55,805 nt of DNA, taken from positions 1 through 55,805 of the forward strand of contig JARKQN010000085.1 of NCBI GenBank assembly GCA_029974835.1. The letters run 5' to 3'. The translations under genes and the position numbers were made by a program. Shown in pieces: positions 34,278 through 43,865 of this stretch (its first letter is position 1; each line of letters begins with the position of its first letter). The notes beneath the pieces were generated by a model. The model did no database searches and had not been told where the DNA came from. It worked only from the letters and a program-made list of their open reading frames with translations. This stretch comes from Bacteroidales bacterium (lineage in GTDB: Bacteria; Bacteroidota; Bacteroidia; Bacteroidales; VadinHA17).

Positions 34278-37200
34278 TCAATTTACTTTATAGTCCAGGG
34301 CCGGATGATCTTCCAGGAATGTTGTAAGGTCATTATTAAGGCGCACCCTGATGCTTCTTGAGAAAAGGGGTAAAGATATTTTGCTTTCGGGGTCGTAAAC
34401 AAGAAATCTGAGCTCTGTTTCCCCGGGATTGTTTTTGATGTATTGTTTAATCTGGTTTATAAGTTCCTGGTTAATATCGGCCGCCCGGACTTTTATGGTA
34501 ACGTTTTTTATCAGCTCGTCCCTGACGCTTGAAAGGAGGTTTATCGATTTTATCTTGAATTCAAGTTCATTTTCGTTGTTTCTTCTTTTCTGCACCCTGC
34601 CCTTTACAAGAAGGAAGAAGCCGTTTACAAGGTACTTCCCGAATTCCACTGAATCCTTATCAAAAACGGCAAACCTGTATGAGTCGGTGTAATCCTGCAG
34701 TGTGAAAGTATTGAACGGCTTGCCGTTTTTTCCTATTCCGTTCCGGGTATCTGTAACCATTCCGGCAACAGTTACCTCGCGGTCAAGAAAATTTGCCAGC
34801 TCTTTCAGTTCCGAGAGGGTGGTGCTGGTGAACGTTTCAATCTCGAGGCGGAAGTCATCCAGCGGGTGTGATGAGAGGTAGATGCCGATCACCTCTTTCT
34901 CCCTGTTGAGTTTTTCAAGTTTTGGCCATTCGGGTGCTTCGGGCGGGTCGGGGTATTTCATGCTGAAGCCGTTATCCTCCCCGAAAAGGGTATTCCTGCT
35001 GGAGGTGCGCACCGTTTTCACATTGTTTCCGTAGCGGATAAGTGCTTCAATAAAGGTAGCGCCTTTCTGGTCGGTCGCAAAGTATTGTTCTCTCCTGATG
35101 CCGGAAAAACAATCTAAAGCTCCTGCCAGTGCCATGGCTTCAAGGTTCTTTTTGTTCAGGGCATTTAGGTTGACACGGCTCACAAGGTCGTAAATGTCCG
35201 TAAACGGGCCGTTCTGTTCCCTCTCCTCAATAAGTTGTAAAACAGCATTTTCTCCAACGCCTTTTATTGCCCCCAGACCGAACCTGATATTACCTGCCTT
35301 GTTAACCGTAAATTTCACTTCGCTTTCGTTCACGTCGGGACCGAGTACCTCAATGCCCATTCTCCTCGTTTCGTCCATGAACTGCGTAATCTTTTTTATG
35401 TCGCTTATGTTTCGGCTTAAGACGGCAGCCATATATTCGGCCGGGTAATGCGCCTTCAGGTAGCCTGTCTGGAAGGCTACAAGAGCATAGCAGGTGGAAT
35501 GTGATTTGTTGAATGCGTACTGTGCGAAATGCTCCCAGTCGCTCCAGATTTTGTTTATGACTGCTTCGCTGTATCCCTTCTTAAGGCATCCTTCAAGGAA
35601 GCGGGTCTGCATTTCATCCATCAGCGACTTCTTCTTCTTGCCCATTGCCTTGCGGAGGGAGTCGGCTTCTCCCTTTGTGAAACCGGCCAGCTCCTGGGAT
35701 AAGAGCATAACCTGTTCCTGGTAAACGGTAATTCCGTATGTGTCGGCAAGATATTTTTCCATCTCAGGAAGGAGGTACTCGATTTTTTCCTTCCCGTGTT
35801 TTCGCCTGATATACTGTGGTATATACTCCATTGGCCCCGGTCGGAAGAGGGCGTTCATTGCAATCAGATCCTCAAATCGGTTGGGCTTCAGCTCTTTGAG
35901 GTATTTCTTCATTCCGGCCGATTCGAACTGGAAAATCCCTGTGGTGTCGCCGTTGCTGAAGAGCTCGAAGGTTTTCTGATCGTCAAGGGGAAGGTTATCG
36001 ATGTCAATCGTGATACCGTGTCTTTTTTTTATGTTGGCGATGGCATCCTTTATTATTGACAATGTCTTCAGTCCCAGAAAGTCCATCTTAAGCAAACCGA
36101 TGGATTCAACATGATTGCCTTCGTACTGAGTAACAAAAAGGTCGGTGTCTTTTGCGGTGCTCAGGGGGATATAGTTATCGAGCGATTCCTTGCTTATTAT
36201 CACGCCGCAGGCATGTACTCCCGTTTGCCTCACCGATCCTTCAAGAGCTTCTGCGAAAGCGAGTGTCTGCACTACAAGGGGGTTTGGTGAGTCTTTCTCC
36301 TTTGCGAGTTCCGGGACTTCGGTATAAGCTTCGCTGAGTGTGACTCCGGGTTTTTCCGGTATCATTTTCGCCAGCCTGTCGGCTTCAGGGAGAGGCAGTT
36401 TCTGAACCCGGGCCACATCGCGTATTGCCATTTTTGCACCCATCGTTCCGAAGGTGATAATATGGGCCACTTTGTCGTGACCGTATTTTTCCACCACGTA
36501 ATGCAGTACGGCATCACGGCCGTCCTCGTCAAAGTCGATGTCGATGTCGGGCATTGATATCCTGTCGGGGTTGAGGAACCTTTCGAAGAGCAGTCCGTAT
36601 TTTATCGGATCGATATCGGTGATCCTTAAACAGTAAGCGACGGCAGACCCGGCGGCGGAGCCTCTCCCCGGGCCCACTGAAACTCCCATATCGCGGGCAG
36701 CCCTGAGAAAATCCTGCACAATAAGGAAGTACGACGGGAACCCCATTCTTGATATTGTATCAAGCTCAAAATCAATCCTTTCACGCTGTTCCTGTGTAAG
36801 ATTACCCCATCTCTCCCCGGCCCCTTTATATGTAAGGTATCTCAGGTATTCGTCCTCCGACTTGTATTCCGCAGGGATTTTAAATTCGGGCATTATCGGG
36901 TCATGGTCGAGCTTGTATTTCTCAATGCCCGCCACAAGGGTTGAAACATTATCAATAGCTTCCGGGATATCACTGAAAATCGTTCGCATTTCCTCCTCGC
37001 TCTTGAGATATTCCTGTTTTGTGTATCTCAGCCGGGTGGGATCATCCAGGTCTTTAGCGGTGTTTATGCAGATAAGCCTGTCGTGGGCATCGGCATCTTC
37101 GCGGTTGACAAAATGAACATCATTTGTGGCGATTATTTTAACGCCTGTCTTTTCAGAAAGCTTTCTGAAGGCTTCTATCACTTTTTGCTGCAGTGGAAAA

Positions 37201-37763
37201 GTTGTCTGGTCAGCTTCAGGGTCGGAGGTTTCATGCCTTTGAATCTCAAGGTAAAAATCATCCCCGAAAATATCCGTGTAGCTTTTCAGGGCCTCCTCTG
37301 CAGCTTCTGAGTTGCCATTTAGAATTTCGGTTTGTATTTCCCCGGCTATGCATGCCGAGCTGGCAATCAGGCCTTCCCTGTATTTCATCAGATGGGCTTT
37401 GTCGACCCTCGGCTTGTAATAAAAGCCTTTTGTCCATGCCAGAGAGACCAGTTTAACCAGGTTATGATAGCCCCTGAGATTTTTTGCAAGGAGGATCAGA
37501 TGGTCTCCGCTGCGGTCCTCTTTTCCTGTCTTATCCTCCATTGTTCCCCTTGCAACGTAAATTTCACAGCCTATAATGGGTTTGATGCCTTTTTTCGAGG
37601 CATGACTGTGAAACTCCTTGGCTCCAAACATGTTGCCATGATCGGTTATTGCAAGGGCCTCCATGCCGAACGACTTTGCCTTTTCGATGAGTCCGTTGAT
37701 TGAGGCGGCACCGTCGAGAATGGAATACTGTGTATGTACGTGTAAATGAGTGAAAGGAGGCAT
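34278..37763 (-). CDS. dnaE: DNA polymerase III alpha subunit
   Basis: The replicative polymerase catalytic subunit. The ATG at 37763 (MPPFTHLHVHTQ) is chosen; the TTG at 37784 is unlikely. The 1161-residue protein has the PHP domain (HLHVHTQYSILDGA and ITDHGNMFG), the palm with catalytic Asp406 and Asp408 in SMPDIDIDFDEDGRD, the thumb/fingers FGTMGAKMAIRDVARV and YQEQVMLLSQELAGF, a helix-hairpin-helix region, and a C-terminal OB fold around REVTVAGMVTDTRNG. It is divergent from the susC homologue and heads the dnaE-trxA-LOG run. A weak -7-like TATTTTTA lies at 37791-37798. Confidence 0.97.
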   Translation of the reverse strand: MPPFTHLHVHTQYSILDGAASINGLIEKAKSFGMEALAITDHGNMFGAKEFHSHASKKGIKPIIGCEIYVARGTMEDKTGKEDRSGDHLILLAKNLRGYHNLVKLVSLAWTKGFYYKPRVDKAHLMKYREGLIASSACIAGEIQTEILNGNSEAAEEALKSYTDIFGDDFYLEIQRHETSDPEADQTTFPLQQKVIEAFRKLSEKTGVKIIATNDVHFVNREDADAHDRLICINTAKDLDDPTRLRYTKQEYLKSEEEMRTIFSDIPEAIDNVSTLVAGIEKYKLDHDPIMPEFKIPAEYKSEDEYLRYLTYKGAGERWGNLTQEQRERIDFELDTISRMGFPSYFLIVQDFLRAARDMGVSVGPGRGSAAGSAVAYCLRITDIDPIKYGLLFERFLNPDRISMPDIDIDFDEDGRDAVLHYVVEKYGHDKVAHIITFGTMGAKMAIRDVARVQKLPLPEADRLAKMIPEKPGVTLSEAYTEVPELAKEKDSPNPLVVQTLAFAEALEGSVRQTGVHACGVIISKESLDNYIPLSTAKDTDLFVTQYEGNHVESIGLLKMDFLGLKTLSIIKDAIANIKKRHGITIDIDNLPLDDQKTFELFSNGDTTGIFQFESAGMKKYLKELKPNRFEDLIAMNALFRPGPMEYIPQYIRRKHGKEKIEYLLPEMEKYLADTYGITVYQEQVMLLSQELAGFTKGEADSLRKAMGKKKKSLMDEMQTRFLEGCLKKGYSEAVINKIWSDWEHFAQYAFNKSHSTCYALVAFQTGYLKAHYPAEYMAAVLSRNISDIKKITQFMDETRRMGIEVLGPDVNESEVKFTVNKAGNIRFGLGAIKGVGENAVLQLIEEREQNGPFTDIYDLVSRVNLNALNKKNLEAMALAGALDCFSGIRREQYFATDQKGATFIEALIRYGNNVKTVRTSSRNTLFGEDNGFSMKYPDPPEAPEWPKLEKLNREKEVIGIYLSSHPLDDFRLEIETFTSTTLSELKELANFLDREVTVAGMVTDTRNGIGKNGKPFNTFTLQDYTDSYRFAVFDKDSVEFGKYLVNGFFLLVKGRVQKRRNNENELEFKIKSINLLSSVRDELIKNVTIKVRAADINQELINQIKQYIKNNPGETELRFLVYDPESKISLPLFSRSIRVRLNNDLTTFLEDHPALDYKVN

Positions 37764-37829
37764 GAGGATTTTTTTTCGTATCAAACCATGTAAAAATAGC
37801 CAAAAAAAAGAGAAATTTATCAGGATTCC

Positions 37830-37859
37830 TTTGATCAGTTTATTAAATTATTACATTTA
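37830..37859 (+). promoter_or_regulatory. Candidate promoter for the SusCD operon
   Basis: TTTG at 37830-37833, an 18-base spacer, then TACATTTA at 37852-37859, one base off TAnnTTTG. It lies about 70 bases upstream of the susC-like ATG. Confidence 0.4.
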
Positions 37860-37927
37860 CGACCTGCTAATTTTTTATGCTCAAAGAGCTTGATCTGTTA
37901 AAAATTTTTTAATCCAAATCAAATTCT

Positions 37928-40900
37928 ATGAGAAGAATTCTAATTGCGTTTTTTGTTTTTTGCAGTATGCTCCTTACGGCAGCAGCCCAGCAGAAAACAA
38001 TTACCGGTGTCGTAACCGGCGCTGACGACAATCAGCCGGTTATAGGAGCTACTGTTCAGGTCAGGGGTACAGCAACAGGTACCGCCACCGATATGAACGG
38101 GAAATACCAGATCAGTGCACGGGAAGGAGATGTTCTCGAATTCCGGTACGTAGGTATGAAGACCCTTGAAGTTGTTGTCGGAACTTCAAATGTCATTAAT
38201 GTGACACTTCAGACGGAAGAACTCGGCCTGGATGAAATCATTGTAGTTGGTTACGGAACACAGATAAAATCGAAAGTGACCAGCAGTATTGCCAAGGTTG
38301 AAGGCGAAAAGCTGATGAATGTACCCGTGCCTACGGTTGAACTTGCGCTACAGGGTAAAAGTGCAGGTGTATTTATCGAAGCTGTTAACGGTAAATCAAC
38401 CGGGGCCACCAGAATGAGGATCAGGGGCAGTTCATCAATTACTGCCACCAACCAGCCCTTATTTGTTGTCGACGGGATTCCCATAACCACCGAGGCTTCA
38501 AACCTGTCCGGAGCATCTGTCAACCCGCTTACCTCAATAAACTTCAACGATGTTGAATCGGTAGAGATTCTTAAAGATGCAGCATCGGCCGCAATTTACG
38601 GCTCAAGAGGTGCAAACGGCGTAGTGATCATAACCACCAAAAAAGGTTACAGCGGCGATACAAAAATTAATTTCACCATGCAGACAGGATTTAACGATCC
38701 TTCCCACCGCAGGGAGTTTATGAATGCAGAGGAATACATATCATATTTCAGGGATGCCGCCAAAAGAGGTGATGCTTATGAAGACCTTATTTACGGCGAT
38801 CCTCCCGGAACCAACACCTACTGGCAGGGACATGTTGAAAACAGACTTAAGAGATACTCAGGATGGGCCAAGATACTTGAAGACCCCAACAATCCCAGCT
38901 CAAAATATCTGGGTTCGAAGGTCGACACCGACTGGCAGGATCTTGCCTTCCAGAGAGGACGTATTTATTCGGCTGATCTCTCGGCACAGGGTGGAAATGA
39001 CAAACTGAAATTCTTTGCCAGCGGTTCATACAACAGCCAGGGCGGTATCCTGGTTTCCAACGGAATTGAAAAATTCTCAACCCGTCTGAATGTTGACAAC
39101 AAGGCCAGCAAAAATGTAGATCTGGGCTTCTCTCTTGCCCTTAACAGAACGGCTATCGACCAGGTATCGGCCGACAATGCCTTCTCCACACCCATGCAGC
39201 TTGTTGCATTATCGCCCATAACCCCTCCCCGCGATCTGAACGGTGAACTCTACAATACCCCCGTTACAACTTACTATAACGGACTTCTGGATGTTGAGTA
39301 CGCTTCAAGAAATATTATTGAATACAGATCACTCGTCAACACATACCTTGTTATAGGCCTCTTTAACGGTATGAAATGGAGGAATGAACTTGGTTTTGAT
39401 CTCTATAACCTTAAGGAGAATGCCCGTTACGGAGAAAAGACCGAATCGGGAACGGGCGTGGGCGGTTACGGTTTTGCAAACTATGGACAAAACCAGAACA
39501 TCAGCGGTAAATCATATCTGGACTATCTTAACAGCTTTGGTGATTTCAGCGTAAGCGGTGTTCTCGGTACCGAATTTCAGTATACAACCGTCGAGACTCT
39601 TTATGCAGAAGGCCAGCAGTTCCCGCTCGACGCCCTGAAGACCCTGGCAAGCGCCGGTCTGATAACGGGAGCATCTTCCACACTTACACAGTACAGCTTC
39701 CTGTCATATTTCTCAAGAGTGAATTTTGATTACAAAACCAAATACCTGGTTACCCTGGCGGGCCGCGTGGATGCCTCTTCACGGTTCGGAAAGAATAACA
39801 GGTACGGTTTCTTCCCTGCCGCTTCACTGGGTTGGGTAATCTCTAAGGAAAGTTTTCTTGCAGGCAACCCGCTCCTCAGCTTCCTGAAACTGCGTGCAAG
39901 CTACGGACTTACCGGTAATGCCGGTATCTCAAACTTCGGACACCTCGGACTTTACAGCGTAGGTAATTATAACAGCCTGTCGGGTCTTCTTCCAAGCCAG
40001 ATACCTAATCCTGATCTCGGATGGGAAACAACAAGGCAGGTTGATGCAGGTATTGATTTCGGTTTCTTCAGAAACAGGATCTCCGGTGAGATAGACGTGT
40101 ACCACAAGAAAACCAACGACCTGCTTCTCCAGGTTCCGGTACCCGCCACCTCGGGTTATCAGACACAGATGCAGAACATCGGATCGGTTGAAAACAAAGG
40201 ATTTGAGTTTGTGCTTAACACAAATAACCTCACAGGAAACCTTACCTGGAATACAAACATTAACTTCTCAATAAACAAGAACAAGGTGCTTAACCTTGGA
40301 GGCCAGGATATTATCGACAACGGCAGCACCAGGTATATGAACGTTGTAAAGGTGGGTCAGCCCATCGGTGTATTCTACGGGGCAGAATATGCGGGTGTTG
40401 ACAAGGACAACGGCGATGCATTGTGGTATGTTAACGAACAGGACGCCAACGGCAATATCGTTAACCCGGAAGAAACAACTAACGTATTCGAAGATGCCAA
40501 CTTTGTAATTCTCGGCAACCCGACTCCCGACTATACCGGAGCTATAACTAACACTCTGAGTTACAAGGGTGTTGAACTCTCCTTTACCTTCCAGGGCGTT
40601 GCCGGAAACAAAATTCACCTGATCGGCGACCAGTGGATGGGAGCAAACGGCGTATGGTACGACAACCAGCTGAAATCGCAGCTCAGAAGCTGGAAACAGC
40701 CCGGCGACATCACTGATGTGCCCGAAGCAAGACTTGCATGGGATAACGGCGATCAGAGCCGCAACAGCAGGTACCTCTCCCCGGGTTCATACCTTAAGCT
40801 CAGGAACGTTGTGCTCAGTTACGAATTCCCTTCAAATCTTGTGAATAAGGTTAAACTGAACAGGCTCAGGATATACTTCCAGGCACAGAACCTTCTCACA

Positions 40901-41032
40901 TTTACAAAATATGAGGGATGGGACCCTGAAGTGTCGACCGACTTCCTTGTCAACAACATTTACTCCGGGTGCGACTTTTACTCGGCTCCCCAGCCAAGAT
41001 CAATCGTATTCGGCATTAACATAGGTTTATAA
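37928..41032 (+). CDS. SusC/RagA-family TonB-linked outer-membrane transporter
   Basis: A 1034-residue TonB-dependent outer-membrane pore that imports oligomers bound by its SusD partner. Order of domains: signal peptide MRRILIAFFVFCSMLLTAAA, a carboxypeptidase-regulatory-like beta-sandwich (about 24-100, TITGVVTGADDNQPVIGATV), the SusC signature LDEIIVVGYGTQIKSKVTSS, the plug (about 115-235, with LFVVDGIPI and GSRGANGVVIITTKKG) and the beta-barrel, ending in an aromatic strand (SIVFGINIGL). It is 19 bases ahead of the susD-like gene. No glycosidase or regulator accompanies it, so the substrate cannot be inferred; peptides and glycans are both possible. Confidence 0.95.
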   Translation: MRRILIAFFVFCSMLLTAAAQQKTITGVVTGADDNQPVIGATVQVRGTATGTATDMNGKYQISAREGDVLEFRYVGMKTLEVVVGTSNVINVTLQTEELGLDEIIVVGYGTQIKSKVTSSIAKVEGEKLMNVPVPTVELALQGKSAGVFIEAVNGKSTGATRMRIRGSSSITATNQPLFVVDGIPITTEASNLSGASVNPLTSINFNDVESVEILKDAASAAIYGSRGANGVVIITTKKGYSGDTKINFTMQTGFNDPSHRREFMNAEEYISYFRDAAKRGDAYEDLIYGDPPGTNTYWQGHVENRLKRYSGWAKILEDPNNPSSKYLGSKVDTDWQDLAFQRGRIYSADLSAQGGNDKLKFFASGSYNSQGGILVSNGIEKFSTRLNVDNKASKNVDLGFSLALNRTAIDQVSADNAFSTPMQLVALSPITPPRDLNGELYNTPVTTYYNGLLDVEYASRNIIEYRSLVNTYLVIGLFNGMKWRNELGFDLYNLKENARYGEKTESGTGVGGYGFANYGQNQNISGKSYLDYLNSFGDFSVSGVLGTEFQYTTVETLYAEGQQFPLDALKTLASAGLITGASSTLTQYSFLSYFSRVNFDYKTKYLVTLAGRVDASSRFGKNNRYGFFPAASLGWVISKESFLAGNPLLSFLKLRASYGLTGNAGISNFGHLGLYSVGNYNSLSGLLPSQIPNPDLGWETTRQVDAGIDFGFFRNRISGEIDVYHKKTNDLLLQVPVPATSGYQTQMQNIGSVENKGFEFVLNTNNLTGNLTWNTNINFSINKNKVLNLGGQDIIDNGSTRYMNVVKVGQPIGVFYGAEYAGVDKDNGDALWYVNEQDANGNIVNPEETTNVFEDANFVILGNPTPDYTGAITNTLSYKGVELSFTFQGVAGNKIHLIGDQWMGANGVWYDNQLKSQLRSWKQPGDITDVPEARLAWDNGDQSRNSRYLSPGSYLKLRNVVLSYEFPSNLVNKVKLNRLRIYFQAQNLLTFTKYEGWDPEVSTDFLVNNIYSGCDFYSAPQPRSIVFGINIGL

Positions 41033-41051
41033 CATTTTAAAAGGAAAGTCT

Positions 41052-42398
41052 ATGAAAAGATATATTTCCCTTACAGCAATAGTCGCATTCCTGGTTTTTA
41101 CGGCCTGCGATAAATTACTTGATCTTGAACCCTCACAGAGCATTAGCGAAGATATCGCCCTTACCTCGGATGCAAATGTCAAGAGCGTGCTTATCGGAGC
41201 TTATGCACTGTTCGACGACCCGGGTATATACGGCGGCAACATACTGAGAAACGCCGAACTGCTCGGCGGCAACGGTGAAATACAGTGGGTGGGAACCTAT
41301 ATTGACCCCCGCCAGATATTCAACAAAACGATGCTTGCCACTAACTCGGAACCTTATGCCCAGTGGAGAGACAGTTACGAGGTAATTAACACATGCAACA
41401 ATATCCTGAGCGCTCTCGGGGTTGTGAAGGAAGCCGATCGCGACAGGGTGGAAGGTGAAGCCCTTTTCCTCAGGGCTCTGATGTATTTCGACCTGGTAAG
41501 GTTCTTTGCACAACCCTTCGATCCGTCAGCAACCAACAACCAGCTTGGAGTGCCCATTGTTCTTACCCCCACAAGAGGTATAAACGAAAGCAGCAATGTA
41601 GGAAGAAATACCGTGGATGAAGTGTATGCACAGGTAATCACAGACCTGACAACTGCCGCAGGAAAACTTCCTGAGTCCAACGGCGTTTATGCTTCAAAGG
41701 GAGCGGTAAATGCTCTTCTGGCAAGAGTCTACCTGCAGAAGGGCGATTACGACAACGCACGTAAAGCCGCTGATGCCGTCATCGCTTCGGGAAAATACCA
41801 GATACTCCCCAACTATGCGGATGTGTTTAACCAGGATAATAACACCAATGAGGATATATTTGCAACACAGATCACCCCTCAGGACAGGTTCAGCTCGATG
41901 ACGGAATTCTTTTCAATCCCGGAGTACGGAGGCAGAGACGGGGACATTGACATTCTCGACGGGCATCTTGACCTCTATCCGGCAGGAGATAAACGCAAAG
42001 ATCTCTTCTTCATGGGTAACGGAGCAATGCGTACAGGAAAATGGAATAACCAGTACGGCTGCATAAACCTCTTCCGCCTTGCGGAAATGTACCTCATCAG
42101 GGCAGAAGGTAACATCAGGCTGGGAACTCCCTATGTCGGCGATTCACCTCTTAACGACTACAATGTTATTCATACCAGGGCAGGACTGGTTGCTGCAGGT
42201 TCGGTGACTCTTGATGATATCATTCTCGAAAGAAGGCTCGAGCTGGCTTTTGAAGGTCATCGTATCCACGACATTAAGAGGCTGAAACAGAGTGTTGCCA
42301 CATGGGCATGGAATGACCCGAAACTGGTCTTCCCGATACCCGCCAGGGAACTCGAGGCAAATCCCACTCTTAAAACACAACAGAACCCGGGTTATTAA
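41052..42398 (+). CDS. SusD/RagB-family nutrient-binding lipoprotein
   Basis: A 448-residue outer-membrane surface lipoprotein (signal ends VFTAC, Cys19) that caps the SusC pore and captures substrate. The N-terminal SusD domain shows the TPR-like helices (EALFLRALMYFDLVRFFAQPF) and the long GVPIVLTP loop. The C-terminal SusD/RagB region contains LNDYNVIHTRAGL and ends VFPIPARELEANPTLKTQQNPGY, the canonical family end. It is shorter than many SusDs, closer to RagB-like peptide-binding members, but this is not decisive. It forms an operon with the upstream SusC homologue; a terminator follows. Confidence 0.94.
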   Translation: MKRYISLTAIVAFLVFTACDKLLDLEPSQSISEDIALTSDANVKSVLIGAYALFDDPGIYGGNILRNAELLGGNGEIQWVGTYIDPRQIFNKTMLATNSEPYAQWRDSYEVINTCNNILSALGVVKEADRDRVEGEALFLRALMYFDLVRFFAQPFDPSATNNQLGVPIVLTPTRGINESSNVGRNTVDEVYAQVITDLTTAAGKLPESNGVYASKGAVNALLARVYLQKGDYDNARKAADAVIASGKYQILPNYADVFNQDNNTNEDIFATQITPQDRFSSMTEFFSIPEYGGRDGDIDILDGHLDLYPAGDKRKDLFFMGNGAMRTGKWNNQYGCINLFRLAEMYLIRAEGNIRLGTPYVGDSPLNDYNVIHTRAGLVAAGSVTLDDIILERRLELAFEGHRIHDIKRLKQSVATWAWNDPKLVFPIPARELEANPTLKTQQNPGY

Positions 42399-42420
42399 AA
42401 TATTGCCATAAGAATCAAAA

Positions 42421-42458
42421 AAGGGCGTCATAATAAAAGGAGACGCCCTTTATTTTTA
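42421..42458 (+). terminator. Rho-independent terminator after the SusCD pair
   Basis: AAGGGCGTC at 42421-42429 pairs perfectly with GACGCCCTT at 42442-42450 (9 bp, 12-base loop), followed by TATTTTTAAT. It sits 22 bases past the susD stop and its 3' end overlaps the rpsP promoter zone. Confidence 0.88.
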
Positions 42459-42470
42459 ATATAAATGTTA

Positions 42471-42478
42471 TATCTTTG
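42471..42478 (+). promoter_or_regulatory. Candidate -7 box for rpsP-rimM
   Basis: TATCTTTG, a full TAnnTTTG match, with TTTA at 42449-42452 18 bases upstream. It lies 44 bases before the rpsP ATG. Confidence 0.6.
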
Positions 42479-42522
42479 CACCCACAATTTTTTAAAGTAG
42501 GTTTTAAACAAAGCGTAAATTA

Positions 42523-43086
42523 ATGGCAGTTAGAATCAGATTAGCCAGAAAAGGCCGCAGAAAGCTGGCCTATTACCACATTGTGGTAGCAGATAGCAGG
42601 TCGCCACGGGATGGCAGATTTATTGAAAAGATCGGTACCTATAACCCTCGTACCGATCCGGCAACTATTGAAATTGATTTCAACAAGGCGCTGGATTGGC
42701 TGCAGAAAGGCGCACAACCTACTGAAACATGTAGAGCTATCTTGTCCTATAAGGGTATTCTTCTTAAGAAACACCTTCTTGAAGGTGTTAAGAAAGGTGC
42801 TTTTGATGAAGCTGAAGCCGAAAGACGCTTCAGCGAGTGGATGAAACAGCAGGAAGCTAAAATCGAGGCTAAAAAACTTAAGATTGAAAAATCTGCCGAT
42901 GACGGTGTAATGAAACGTATCGAGGCAGAAAGAAAGATCAACGAAAAGAGAGCCGCCGAGATTGCAAAGAAAAGAGCAGAGGCTGCCGCTAAGGCTGAAA
43001 AGGAAGAACAGCCGGAGGCTGTTGAAGAACAAAAAACAGCCGAAGCAGAAACCTCTGAATCAGCTCCCGAAGCTCCTGCCGAATAG
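42523..43086 (+). CDS. rpsP: 30S ribosomal protein S16
   Basis: A structural protein of the small ribosomal subunit. The N-terminal 80-90 residues are canonical: MAVRIRLARKGRRKLAYYHI, SPRDGRFIEKIGTYNPRTDP, and ALDWLQKGAQPT. The protein is 187 residues, about twice the E. coli length (82). The extra 100 residues are a charged, helical Lys/Glu/Ala tail ending EEQKTAEAETSESAPEAPAE, a lineage-typical extension. rimM, encoding the S16-linked 30S maturation factor, follows after 56 bases, the usual order. Confidence 0.97.
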   Translation: MAVRIRLARKGRRKLAYYHIVVADSRSPRDGRFIEKIGTYNPRTDPATIEIDFNKALDWLQKGAQPTETCRAILSYKGILLKKHLLEGVKKGAFDEAEAERRFSEWMKQQEAKIEAKKLKIEKSADDGVMKRIEAERKINEKRAAEIAKKRAEAAAKAEKEEQPEAVEEQKTAEAETSESAPEAPAE

Positions 43087-43142
43087 CCCCCGGAATTTCA
43101 TTGCGGGCTGCCTCCTGCAGGTTGCCTCATCTTCATCCGGTA

Positions 43143-43661
43143 ATGGAAGAAAACACTATAACCGGAAGAATCGTTAAAATTCTGCCGGCAGGTTCAAAAG
43201 CTGTCATAGCAACCGACAAGCCTGTAACAGGAGAACTTATTTCATCAGTTAAGGTTTACCTTATCGAAATTGAAGGTAAATATGTTCCGTTTTTTCCCGA
43301 ATCTGCCGAAGCAAAAGGCGACAATACCATACTGGTAAGGTTTGAGGACTATACTGATCCGTTAAGACTCCGGACTCTGTCAGGGTGCAGGGTGATTATC
43401 CCCTCAGAAGAAAAGCACGATAAACAGCCTTTCAGCATTTTTGACCTTGCAGGTTATAAACTCACTGACACCGGAAAAAATCTTTCGGGACTTATAACAA
43501 AGGTAACCGACAATAACGGAAACATTCTTCTTGAGGTTTCCACGGGGAAGGGAAAAACGATCCTTATATCTTATCATAAAGACTTTGTTGCGGAGATAAA
43601 TCCGGGAAACCGTGAAATAAAAATGCATCTGCCTGAAGGGATCACAGACCTTAATAACTGA
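43143..43661 (+). CDS. rimM: Ribosome maturation factor RimM
   Basis: Helps fold the 3' major domain of 16S rRNA and binds S19 during 30S assembly. Starting at the ATG at 43143 (MEENTITGRIVKILPAG) gives 172 residues, the usual RimM size; the longer frame from 43101 adds a non-conserved start. The N-terminal RimM domain begins ITGRIVKIL, and the C-terminal PRC-barrel-like domain has LAGYKLTDTGKNLSGLI and ISYHKDFVAEINPGNREIKMHLPEGI. It is downstream of rpsP. Similarity is modest, as is normal for this family in Bacteroidota. Confidence 0.9.
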   Translation: MEENTITGRIVKILPAGSKAVIATDKPVTGELISSVKVYLIEIEGKYVPFFPESAEAKGDNTILVRFEDYTDPLRLRTLSGCRVIIPSEEKHDKQPFSIFDLAGYKLTDTGKNLSGLITKVTDNNGNILLEVSTGKGKTILISYHKDFVAEINPGNREIKMHLPEGITDLNN

Positions 43662-43828
43662 AAGTCTTTCGTTTATACTCTTTATTGCGTTTTGCCGGCA
43701 TTCCTTCTCACTTATAATATCTTTCCCCATGGCGCCCGGTTAATCTGACCGGCCCCCGAAAAATATGCCTGTTTTGCTGTTTCTTCGTAAAACCCCGTCC
43801 AAAAAAGCGAATAGTTGGCGGATATCCT

Positions 43829-43836
43829 TATTTTTG
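43829..43836 (+). promoter_or_regulatory. Candidate -7 box for the S9 peptidase gene
   Basis: TATTTTTG, a full TAnnTTTG match, 29 bases before the ATG at 43866. The upstream TTG at 43815 is too close to serve as a -33 element. Confidence 0.4.
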
Positions 43837-43865
43837 GAAAATATTAACAGGAAAACACTTTAATC

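Noticed and set aside
37764-37784. TTG start at 37784 for dnaE
   Set aside because: The ATG at 37763 begins at the conserved PHP-domain N-terminus, and the extra seven codons are low-complexity Lys-rich.
42541-43032. 163-codon minus-strand frame opposite rpsP
   Set aside because: Phe/Leu/Ser-rich antisense of the Lys/Glu-rich S16 tail; a shadow of the real gene.
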